A stretch of 64,000 nt of DNA, taken from Acetivibrio mesophilus (GTDB lineage Bacteria > Bacillota > Clostridia > Acetivibrionales > Acetivibrionaceae). Of the stretch, positions 56,797-64,000 are shown piece after piece. Where the stretch lies: contig NZ_RLII01000013.1 of NCBI RefSeq assembly GCF_004102745.1, positions 1-64,000 on the forward strand, given 5' to 3'. Numbering within the stretch: the first letter of the stretch is position 1; every line of letters begins with the position of its first letter. Below the pieces are notes generated by a model. That model ran no database searches, was not told the DNA's origin, and worked only from the letters and a program-made list of their open reading frames with translations. The translations under genes and the position numbers were made by a program.

Positions 56797-58191
56797 CTAC
56801 ATTGTCAGCACTCCGTTTGGTGTATCAATTATCATAAGGATGTTTTCCTCCCTACCGGTTTCGGTGTTGATATAGACAAGAAAATCCTTATCATTCAGCT
56901 TGCCCTTAAACTCATAAGTGTATAATTCCGTCTTGTAGTCTGTAGGTATTATTGCAAGGCCGGAGCTTAAAATCTCCATCCTCGATGAAATCTTGGACCG
57001 TGCCTCTTCCATAGTAAGTTTTGGAGACGGAATATTTCTCTCTATATGGTTGGAAAGATACCCTTTGCTCTCAAAGCCTATTATTTCACCATTATCCAAT
57101 GCAATTTTTACTTTTATAAGGTCAGGATATACAACAACATCTCCCTGCTTGTAAGCATAATTGATAATCGCTGTATTGTCCTCTTTCAAGTAATAGGTAT
57201 CCACCATATCCTTGTATCCACGCTCATCTAAGAACTTCTTCCCCAACTCTTTCGCCTGGTCGATGTTTATATTTTCTTCTGCCCCAATCGGTCTATTGTA
57301 AAGCATCCATAAAACATGGCCTCCCTTTTGGGTCGCATCCACAATCGCTGTCTGATCCTCGGGCATATTATTAAACTTAACCGTGTAGCTGTAGGTTTTT
57401 ATAGTTGTCGCATCATTTCTTCCGGTATCCTCTACTGCACTAACCTTATCCTTGCCAAAGAAATTTATAACATTCTGCTTTGCCTCTTCCGAGGTCATAT
57501 CATTTCCAGTAAGTCCCTTTGGCTCTGTTGAACTCATGTGGTCGGAAAAAGGACCATCATAAATCAAAGTAGGATAATCCTGAAAGGTCTTATCTATGTT
57601 CTCAAACTGCTCCATGGGCATGTTCTGAGATGTTTTCTGAAACAACGGGGTCCCTTTATTTGCGAGTTCTCCCCATTTTATTCTCCCTGCCGTTAGCTGG
57701 TTTTGAAGATCATTTAAGCTTTGCTCCAATGATACAGAATAACCATGAAGCTGCTCAATAAGTTTATACTGCTCCTCGGTCATGCTCTTTCCTGACATAT
57801 TTTGGTTGTTTATGGAATAAGCCAAGTCTCCCACCTGTGTAAGGAATTTCGATGTATTGGCCAGTACGTCCGGAGTTATGGGCAGCTGTCCTAAATTGCT
57901 TTGAGCAAGATTCGACTGCCTCCAAGCTTCCTGCATAGTCTGTGCCGTCTTTTCCGGGTTGTTGCTGATAAGGGATTTTACCAGCAATACCTCGACATTA
58001 TTCACATATCCCACCATTTCGTAAAAGGCACGGTTATACTGGTTATCGAGCTCCTGTCTCAAATCTGCCGCATGCTTGTATTGATAAAAACCCCACATAG
58101 CTACAGCAGCAATTGCCACAACTACAATACTGTACATTTTTCTGTCGGATAATCTTCTTTTAAAATCCAGTAGTTTCTCTCTGATACTCAA
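56797..58191 (-). CDS. ypeB: Germination protein YpeB
   Basis: A 464-residue protein with an N-terminal membrane anchor (about 20-38), a long helical segment (about 45-200) and tandem PepSY-type domains in the C-terminal half. It is needed for assembly and stability of the cortex-lytic enzyme SleB in the spore, encoded 32 bp upstream. The start is TTG with AGGAGG 9 bases ahead. Confidence 0.93.
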   Translation of the reverse strand: MSIREKLLDFKRRLSDRKMYSIVVVAIAAVAMWGFYQYKHAADLRQELDNQYNRAFYEMVGYVNNVEVLLVKSLISNNPEKTAQTMQEAWRQSNLAQSNLGQLPITPDVLANTSKFLTQVGDLAYSINNQNMSGKSMTEEQYKLIEQLHGYSVSLEQSLNDLQNQLTAGRIKWGELANKGTPLFQKTSQNMPMEQFENIDKTFQDYPTLIYDGPFSDHMSSTEPKGLTGNDMTSEEAKQNVINFFGKDKVSAVEDTGRNDATTIKTYSYTVKFNNMPEDQTAIVDATQKGGHVLWMLYNRPIGAEENINIDQAKELGKKFLDERGYKDMVDTYYLKEDNTAIINYAYKQGDVVVYPDLIKVKIALDNGEIIGFESKGYLSNHIERNIPSPKLTMEEARSKISSRMEILSSGLAIIPTDYKTELYTYEFKGKLNDKDFLVYINTETGREENILMIIDTPNGVLTM

Positions 58192-58223
58192 AAGGCTGCA
58201 CCTCCTAATTTATATGCTAAAAA

Positions 58224-58919
58224 TTATATTCCGAAATTATGCTTTCCGATTTTGGTAACTATTTTCCTGCTCCATATCCATTTGCTAGTCGCAGTTGCCG
58301 GGTTCCAGTAGTATACGCACCCATTGGTAGGATCCCATCCACTCAAAGCATCTCTTGCAGCTTTTAGAACAGTTGAATTCGGATCAATAGGCACACCTAT
58401 CTGCCCGTCGGAAACTGCTGTAAATGCGCCCGGCTGATATATGACCCCTGCGATAGTTTTGGGAAACCTCGGATCCTTTGTCCTGTTCAGAATAACTGCA
58501 CCTACTGCTACTTGTCCCTCATAGGGTTCTCCTCTGGCTTCCCCATTGATTGCCCTCGCAAGAAGCTGTTCATCACTTACCCGGCTTGCCTGTGCATAGG
58601 CCTCACCCCATCGGGAAACGGTAGTAAGTCCCATGGCAGTCAAAGTATCTTTTTCTGCGATACCTGTTACAGGCAAATTGTATGTTTTTTGAAAATCCCT
58701 TACGGCTAAATATGTCTTAAAGTCATAAACTCCGCTTATTTTGCCGTCATAATACTCCCAGTTCTTAAGCCTTTGCTGCAGCTTCATGACATCCTCGCTT
58801 TCCATATCCGGCTCAAGTCTGTCGGTAATTGGTGCTATAAAGACCTCACTATTTAAGAACAGGGGCATACTAACAGAAAATATAACAACAAGAATAAGTA
58901 TTCTTCTTAACATCTTCAA
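58224..58919 (-). CDS. sleB: Spore cortex-lytic enzyme SleB
   Basis: A 231-residue exported hydrolase with a signal peptide (about 1-27). A PG_binding_1 domain lies at about 33-95 (MKLQQRLKNWEYYDGKISGV). The SleB-type lytic transglycosylase domain lies at about 115-231, with the catalytic Glu in INGEARGEPYEGQ. It degrades muramic-delta-lactam cortex during germination. It forms an operon with ypeB, and a forespore-type promoter is seen upstream. The start is probably the TTG at 58919, with GGAGG 11 bases ahead. Confidence 0.94.
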   Translation of the reverse strand: MKMLRRILILVVIFSVSMPLFLNSEVFIAPITDRLEPDMESEDVMKLQQRLKNWEYYDGKISGVYDFKTYLAVRDFQKTYNLPVTGIAEKDTLTAMGLTTVSRWGEAYAQASRVSDEQLLARAINGEARGEPYEGQVAVGAVILNRTKDPRFPKTIAGVIYQPGAFTAVSDGQIGVPIDPNSTVLKAARDALSGWDPTNGCVYYWNPATATSKWIWSRKIVTKIGKHNFGI

Positions 58920-58972
58920 AAGTATTCAATCCTCCTTTATAAGAAACACTAATACCGGTTTAGAACCAAAAA

Positions 58973-59004
58973 CAGTATAACTCTACAAAAGACATTGCTA
59001 TACA
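58973..59004 (-). promoter_or_regulatory. Possible sigma-G promoter of sleB-ypeB
   Basis: TGTATA (59004-58999), 18 bases, then TTATACT (58980-58974) resembles the forespore consensus (GMATA-N18-CATWCTA), about 55 bp before the sleB start. The first base of the -10 box deviates from consensus. Confidence 0.4.
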
Positions 59005-59130
59005 TTCAAAGATATTTTTTGTTCTATTGCAAAAAATATTCGTAAATTCACTAAAATTATGTATAACATCATGCAAACCCCCAGATAATAACATTAGGAA
59101 GCGAATAATTTTAATCTACGAGGTAAACAA

Positions 59131-60282
59131 ATGAATGTTCTGTTTTTATCAATCTCATTGGGATCGGGGCATATTAAGGCAGCCGAGGCTTTGCGTAAGT
59201 ATATTGTGCTAAGGTACCCCACCGCAAAAACTTTAATAGTGGATACTTTTAAATACATAAACCCTTTAATTCATACAGTAGTTGTAGATGGATACCTTAA
59301 TATTGTCAAATACGCGCCCCAAGTCTATGGGGGTCTTTACAGGATGTCTGAATATCGCAAAAATGTAAACAGGATGAGCAGGGTTCTGAGCCAGCTTATG
59401 GCTCCTAAAATCCATAAGCTGATACAAGATTTTAAGCCCTCAATAATTGTATGCACTCATCCTTTTCCTCTACAAATGATTGCATACCTGAAGGAGCATT
59501 ATAATCTTGCTGTGCCTTCAATAGCAATTTTGACCGATTTTGTCAACCATCCCTTCTGGTTTCACAATAATATTGAGGCCTATATAGTTGCTCATGACTA
59601 TATTAAAAGAGATATGATTGAATGCGGAATTTCTGAAAACCGGATATTTACTTATGGAATACCCATAGCACCGGAATTTTTGAAAAGCGCACCTAAAGCG
59701 CAGGTAAGAAAAGAGCTATCCTTGAAAAACACCCTGACTATGCTTCTCATGGGTGGAAGCCTTGGAATAGGAGATATTGAGAGTGCCTTTAAATCCTTTG
59801 CGAAATGCAAAAGGAATATTCAAATTATTGCTGCTGCCGGCAAGAACGGCTCCCTTGAAAAAAGACTTAACGATTTCGGGGCTTCATGCAGCATACCTGT
59901 CAAAATTTTTGGTTATGCAGATAATATTCCTATGCTCATGGACGGAGCAGACTTTATTGTCACGAAACCGGGAGGAATGACAATATCGGAAGCTCTGGTA
60001 AAAAAGCTTCCCGCCCTTATAATCTCTCCAATTCCCGGACAAGAGGAAAGAAATGAACAGTTCCTTATAAATAGTGGTGCCGCAGTTAGAATTCAGAAAA
60101 ACACAAATATTGACAGTATCCTGTGTCAAGTTTATGACAATAAATTAAGATATACGCAGATGAAGGAAATAGCCGGAACCCTCGCAAAACCAGATTCCGG
60201 CCACAATATTGTCAATCTCATTGAAAAACTTATCAATGATAATGAAAAAGGCCTATTCAAATATTCGTTTAATGCCCTTTAA
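59131..60282 (+). CDS. UgtP/MGDG synthase-like glycosyltransferase
   Basis: A 383-residue GT28-type enzyme. The N-terminal MGDG-synthase domain starts with LSISLGSGHIKAAEAL, and the C-terminal UDP-sugar site has KPGGMTISEAL near 278-288 and PGQEERNEQFL. Such enzymes put glucose or galactose on diacylglycerol to make glycolipids, anchors for wall polymers. Its stop lies inside the convergent NlpC/P60 gene (30-bp overlap). The acceptor and sugar are not determined by sequence. Confidence 0.88.
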   Translation: MNVLFLSISLGSGHIKAAEALRKYIVLRYPTAKTLIVDTFKYINPLIHTVVVDGYLNIVKYAPQVYGGLYRMSEYRKNVNRMSRVLSQLMAPKIHKLIQDFKPSIIVCTHPFPLQMIAYLKEHYNLAVPSIAILTDFVNHPFWFHNNIEAYIVAHDYIKRDMIECGISENRIFTYGIPIAPEFLKSAPKAQVRKELSLKNTLTMLLMGGSLGIGDIESAFKSFAKCKRNIQIIAAAGKNGSLEKRLNDFGASCSIPVKIFGYADNIPMLMDGADFIVTKPGGMTISEALVKKLPALIISPIPGQEERNEQFLINSGAAVRIQKNTNIDSILCQVYDNKLRYTQMKEIAGTLAKPDSGHNIVNLIEKLINDNEKGLFKYSFNAL

Positions 60283-61275
60283 TCTTTTAAAATAATATTC
60301 CGTATCAAGACCAGTTTCGATAACTATTCCCTTTGATTTTGACGCATGTACAAACTTGCCATCTCCAGCATAAACACCCACATGGGACACATCTTTTAGC
60401 TCTTCATTGCTGCTGAAGAAAATCAGATCCCCCACTTTTAACTCGGCTGTGCCTCCAATTTCATTTTGGATAAACTCAAATTGCATGTCGGCATCTCTTG
60501 GCAGATCCACTCCGTTTATTCTGCTGCAAATATACACAAGACCCGAGCAGTCAACACCTTCCCAACTGCTTACTCCTCCCCAGAGATACGGCGTACCCTT
60601 AAATTTATTCACAGTAGCCATGAAATCCTGTGCAGAAGTAGTCGGTACCAAACTTCCTGATGGGACTCTTATTGTATCTTTGGTGTCAATCCATCCTGTT
60701 AATCCTCCCGGCAAAACTACCTCATAATACCGATCTTTTTTTCCCCTTATGAAAAGCTCCGTTCCCATGACAACATCCTTCAGAGTAACTCCTCCGCCTG
60801 CCGAAGAATAAACCTTCTTTGTCTTTCCGGTAACTACAGCTCTGTCGGTATACTTCTCCTCCATAATACTTGTACAATCTCTATCAACAAATTTTGACTT
60901 AAGCCATCCGATATATCCGTCCACCACTTTTACCTTTGTCCAAGTGCCCTTTTCCTCAATCACATCAACTTTCTGATTGAAAATAGCCTGGGTTACCCTT
61001 TCCGAGTTTATATCAGGCTCCCGGAAAATATCAACCACCGTATCCAATACAACTGCCTTATCCTTGTATTTGTTCTCGATATCCAAAACCCCTTCATCAC
61101 TGCTCCTTGGCTTCGTGGTCTCATTCTTCGCTCTATCGTCGCCATTGGAAATATCCGTATTCGCTTCTTGAGATAACTGCCTACAGCCACAGGCAAACAC
61201 CCCAAATACTCCTGTTATCACAAAAAACAATAATATTCTTCTCATCACTACTCTATTCACAAATATTCTTTTCAT
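60253..61275 (-). CDS. NlpC/P60 lipoprotein with SH3-like domains
   Basis: A 340-residue cell-wall peptidase. After a hydrophobic N-terminus, a Cys in the FACGC region may be lipid-linked. Two SH3b-type wall-binding domains follow (about 70-140 and 145-205), then the NlpC/P60 domain at about 215-340 with catalytic Cys in GVDCSGLVY and His in SHVGVYAG. It cuts peptide stems in peptidoglycan. The ATG at 61275 has TGGAGG 5 bases ahead; a GTG 4 codons upstream overlaps that site. It overlaps the 3' end of the glycosyltransferase gene by 30 bp. Confidence 0.92.
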   Translation of the reverse strand: MKRIFVNRVVMRRILLFFVITGVFGVFACGCRQLSQEANTDISNGDDRAKNETTKPRSSDEGVLDIENKYKDKAVVLDTVVDIFREPDINSERVTQAIFNQKVDVIEEKGTWTKVKVVDGYIGWLKSKFVDRDCTSIMEEKYTDRAVVTGKTKKVYSSAGGGVTLKDVVMGTELFIRGKKDRYYEVVLPGGLTGWIDTKDTIRVPSGSLVPTTSAQDFMATVNKFKGTPYLWGGVSSWEGVDCSGLVYICSRINGVDLPRDADMQFEFIQNEIGGTAELKVGDLIFFSSNEELKDVSHVGVYAGDGKFVHASKSKGIVIETGLDTEYYFKRLKGIKRIFE

Positions 61276-61326
61276 CATGACCTCCACATTTATCCCTACA
61301 AAGAACTGTTCTATCTTCTAAAACTT

Positions 61327-63978
61327 CTAGCAAGCTTCCAATTTAATAATATTTAAACCTTTGCCAAAAATCTCCCTGGCAGCTTCTACTTCCCTTTCCT
61401 TGCATGTAAAGAATATAATCTGGCGCTCTTTTGACAGAGCAAAAAGCATCTTTAGAGTACTCAAGACCCTATTGTCATCATAGTGGGCAAATACCTCATC
61501 CATAATAAGAGGCAAAACTTCTCCTCCATCTTCAATGGTCTGGGCAAGAGCAAGTCTAAATGCAAGATATAGCTGCTCAACGGTACCTCCGCTTAAAAAA
61601 GGCAATTCTACAATCCGCCCGGTATCCGGTTCTAATGCTTTTATCATAAGGCTGTCATCGGCTCTTACATCATTGTATTTGTCTTGTGTTATAAGGCCGG
61701 TTATATTACCTAGCTTATGATTTAATGTTGGCGCAAATTCCCTATTGATTTCAAGAGCTGCCTCTTCAAGGATATCCAGAGCGGTCTTTAAGCTAAAGCC
61801 TATATCCTGAAGATGGCTTTTCTCTCCTTCAAGTTCTGCTAATCTTGCTTCAATTTCCTGAATTTCATCTTCAATTAAAGAGACTCTTTCCACAAGAGCC
61901 TGATTTCTGCTCATCTCTAGTAGGATTTTATCAATCTCTTCAGTTATCTCGGGAAGTAAATTCTCTATGTAGCTTTCTGCGTGTTCAAAGTCTGCGTCGT
62001 AAATTTTCTCCATTAAGTCGTTATATTTTGAAGAAGCATCGGCAAAGCTATACGCCTTCTGAATTCTTACGGAATATTCCTCAATTTTTTCATAAAGGTC
62101 ATTCACTCTGGCCTCTATATTATCAATGCCCTCTAATAAATCCCCCTTGTTAGGCGAGCTTGACCCAAATAATGAAGAAGCCCTCTCATAAAGAGATTGC
62201 AAGTAAGTATCAATATCCTTTTGTTTCTCCCCTAATCTTGAAATATTTTCAATACTTTCCATATATTTTGCAATCCCCGACTGAAAATTCTCTATATGCT
62301 CTAATCTTATTTCCTTTTCTTCTAAGCCAATTATAGCGCACGTTCTAAGCCTGTCAAGCACTAAAATTCGAACCTTCTTTATATACAACCGATTCTCTTC
62401 CATCTCCCTCTCAAGTTCAGCCATTCTGCTGCTTTGGCGGGTAAAATCCAGAAACATATTTTCGTACAGGGTTTTCTTTTTAATAAAATCCCCCACATTT
62501 TCCGCACCCACCATAGAAAAAATTTGATGGATCTCTTCCTGTTTTGACGCAATCTCCCTATCTGTTTCCTTCATTCTTGAAAGCAGCATGTTTTTACTGT
62601 CATTGAGCCTTTGAATCTTATTTTTATTGCCTATTCCCATACAAACAAATATCAGCAATAATGCCGCAAAAACAAAGGTCAACGCCATTAAAACAGGCTT
62701 TTGCGAAAAAAATACTGTACCAATCCCGGATAAAAGGGTCAGAATTATGGAAGCCCCAATGCCTGCCTTTAGTAGTCCTTGCCTATGAGAAGCAGCATTT
62801 ATATCTTCATTCAAAGCGTCATTATTTATATCCTTTTTCATCCGCTCAAGGCTTTTTATACTGTCCGATAGACTTTGCACCCTATCCTCTATACTTTCAT
62901 CAAAGCTGCTAAAGGCTTTATATTCTTCGAGTTCCGATCTAGCCGCTTGTATCTCCTGCATTAATGCCGTTTGCTTTTTTTGAAGTCGTTCCTTTTCCTT
63001 TATCGCATCTTTCAGCTTGTTGTATAAAACACTAATGAGCCCCGGGTCATCATCCGCATATTTCGAATAGGGTTCATACTGCTTTTTCATCCCATGATAA
63101 AGTATAATCTGCTGATTAAGATTCTCTCTTTCCTGTTCATATCTATTTATATCTTTTATAATTGAGGCAAGCTCCCTTTTTTGCTTCTTCAATTCTTCAA
63201 TGCTTCTTCTAAGTTCAACAACCTTTCTTGCATAGACAAGGGCTTCTCTTTTTTCCTCATGCTGCCCCTTTAGCTCACGAAGTTCTCTGATTTTTTCTTC
63301 AGCCTCAAATATTTTGTCTTTTTCTTCAATAAGACACTTTTTCCTCTGCCCGAACTCATCCAACTTTGAATTTACAATATCCAGCGGCCGTGTTGTGCTT
63401 CTCTCAGTCCCGACATAGCTCATGAGCGAATCCTTCAATGTATCCCTCGCCCTCTTAAGAGAAATTTCCTCCGAGCCTGTCTCTCTGATATTTGAGAGCT
63501 TGTCCAAAAGCTCTCTGCTCCCGGCAACATCAATTTTTGCATCCATCTGTCCTACAAATACGGTTCTTTCAAAGCAGGCTTCATTTATGCCAAGATGATT
63601 TAAAGCAAACAAAGGTCCTCTGTCCCTGCTTTTCTTAAAGGTATCGCTTATATCATTGAATAAAGAGTCATATACCTTGACGGTATTATCCTTAAAATCT
63701 CTTTCCACAGTAAATGAAGCTCCGCTGTCCAGACTGTACACAATGCTTCCTCCGTAGAAATTTCCGTCCCAGGGACTATACCTTTTCAAAGGAGGGATAT
63801 TGGCGTTTCTTATATTTTTTCCTCCCTTCAGGGAATATAGCATGCCCCGGATAAACCATTGAACTGTTGTTTTTCCGGCTTCATTTTCACCGTATACTAA
63901 ATTAAAGCCTTTTGAAAAACCCATTATTAAATTGTGAAGCTTTCCAAACCCCTTTATATCAAGCTTTTCGATCTTCAT
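61327..63978 (-). CDS. YhaN-like AAA family ATPase (SbcC-like)
   Basis: An 883-residue ATPase with split nucleotide-binding halves: Walker A GENEAGKTT near 31-39, and the signature FLSGGTVEQLYLA plus Walker B LIMDEVFAHYD at the C-terminus. Long coiled coils (about 200-380 and 460-740) flank a pair of hydrophobic segments (about 400-445), a feature of the YhaN branch and not of classic SbcC. Its usual partner, a YhaO/SbcD-type nuclease, would lie upstream, outside this window. TAAGGAG precedes the ATG. Confidence 0.85.
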   Translation of the reverse strand: MKIEKLDIKGFGKLHNLIMGFSKGFNLVYGENEAGKTTVQWFIRGMLYSLKGGKNIRNANIPPLKRYSPWDGNFYGGSIVYSLDSGASFTVERDFKDNTVKVYDSLFNDISDTFKKSRDRGPLFALNHLGINEACFERTVFVGQMDAKIDVAGSRELLDKLSNIRETGSEEISLKRARDTLKDSLMSYVGTERSTTRPLDIVNSKLDEFGQRKKCLIEEKDKIFEAEEKIRELRELKGQHEEKREALVYARKVVELRRSIEELKKQKRELASIIKDINRYEQERENLNQQIILYHGMKKQYEPYSKYADDDPGLISVLYNKLKDAIKEKERLQKKQTALMQEIQAARSELEEYKAFSSFDESIEDRVQSLSDSIKSLERMKKDINNDALNEDINAASHRQGLLKAGIGASIILTLLSGIGTVFFSQKPVLMALTFVFAALLLIFVCMGIGNKNKIQRLNDSKNMLLSRMKETDREIASKQEEIHQIFSMVGAENVGDFIKKKTLYENMFLDFTRQSSRMAELEREMEENRLYIKKVRILVLDRLRTCAIIGLEEKEIRLEHIENFQSGIAKYMESIENISRLGEKQKDIDTYLQSLYERASSLFGSSSPNKGDLLEGIDNIEARVNDLYEKIEEYSVRIQKAYSFADASSKYNDLMEKIYDADFEHAESYIENLLPEITEEIDKILLEMSRNQALVERVSLIEDEIQEIEARLAELEGEKSHLQDIGFSLKTALDILEEAALEINREFAPTLNHKLGNITGLITQDKYNDVRADDSLMIKALEPDTGRIVELPFLSGGTVEQLYLAFRLALAQTIEDGGEVLPLIMDEVFAHYDDNRVLSTLKMLFALSKERQIIFFTCKEREVEAAREIFGKGLNIIKLEAC

Positions 63979-64000
63979 ATCTGCTCCTTAAATTTACAGT

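Overview
The window looks like a chromosome segment of a low-GC, spore-forming, probably cellulolytic clostridium of the Acetivibrio/Ruminiclostridium kind. The signs are a six-gene Rnf complex, the spore germination pair sleB-ypeB, surface proteins with SLH anchors, a CBM3-like module, AT-rich intergenic DNA, and strong GGAGG ribosome binding sites. No rRNA, CRISPR array or complete prophage is visible. Identifications come from reading motifs; no database search was run.

Layout. 1-2,450: a cut-off cupin-type spore protein gene next to a possible insertion-sequence end, then metG with its Met T-box leader. 2,700-3,700: tRNA-Ser(CGA), tadA, tRNA-Arg(CCT). 4,000-8,300: a small lipoprotein and a 1,042-residue fibronectin-III/SLH protein. 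8,450-14,070: a MazG-like pyrophosphohydrolase, oligoendopeptidase F and a SWIM/SNF2 helicase, all on +. 14,076-19,364 (- strand): a compact five-gene peptide-maturation operon with two radical SAM/SPASM enzymes (the first carrying an RRE-like N-terminus), an 80-residue candidate precursor, a subtilisin-like protease with an acyl-carrier-like tail, and an ABC exporter without a peptidase domain. 19,705-32,277: a giant 4,190-residue SLH-anchored surface protein. 32,489-36,592: small metabolic and unknown genes including a chorismate mutase-like protein and aroK.

36,644-41,634: rnfCDGEAB, coupling ferredoxin:NAD+ electron transfer to ion transport. 42,183-47,084: a YtvI-like membrane protein, prmC, a YqhQ-type protein, motB and motA. 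47,481-52,795: three exported or membrane-anchored + strand proteins, one with a CBM3-like module. 53,050-55,423: tRNA-Arg(ACG), a DnaD-like protein and a DnaC-like loader. 55,470-63,978: CPBP protease, ypeB, sleB, a UgtP-like glycosyltransferase, an NlpC/P60 lipoprotein and a YhaN-like ATPase.

Two things stand out. One is the radical SAM peptide operon: its precursor matches no family I recognise, and its protease appears fused to a serine-less acyl-carrier-like domain. The other is a dispersed ~66-bp two-hairpin repeat. It has five clear copies and one decayed copy. Every clear copy lies in one orientation, 1-6 bp beyond the terminator hairpin of a - strand gene. Several gene starts were moved downstream from the longest open frame on ribosome-binding-site evidence, and in tadA because the apparent N-terminal extension encodes a consensus promoter.
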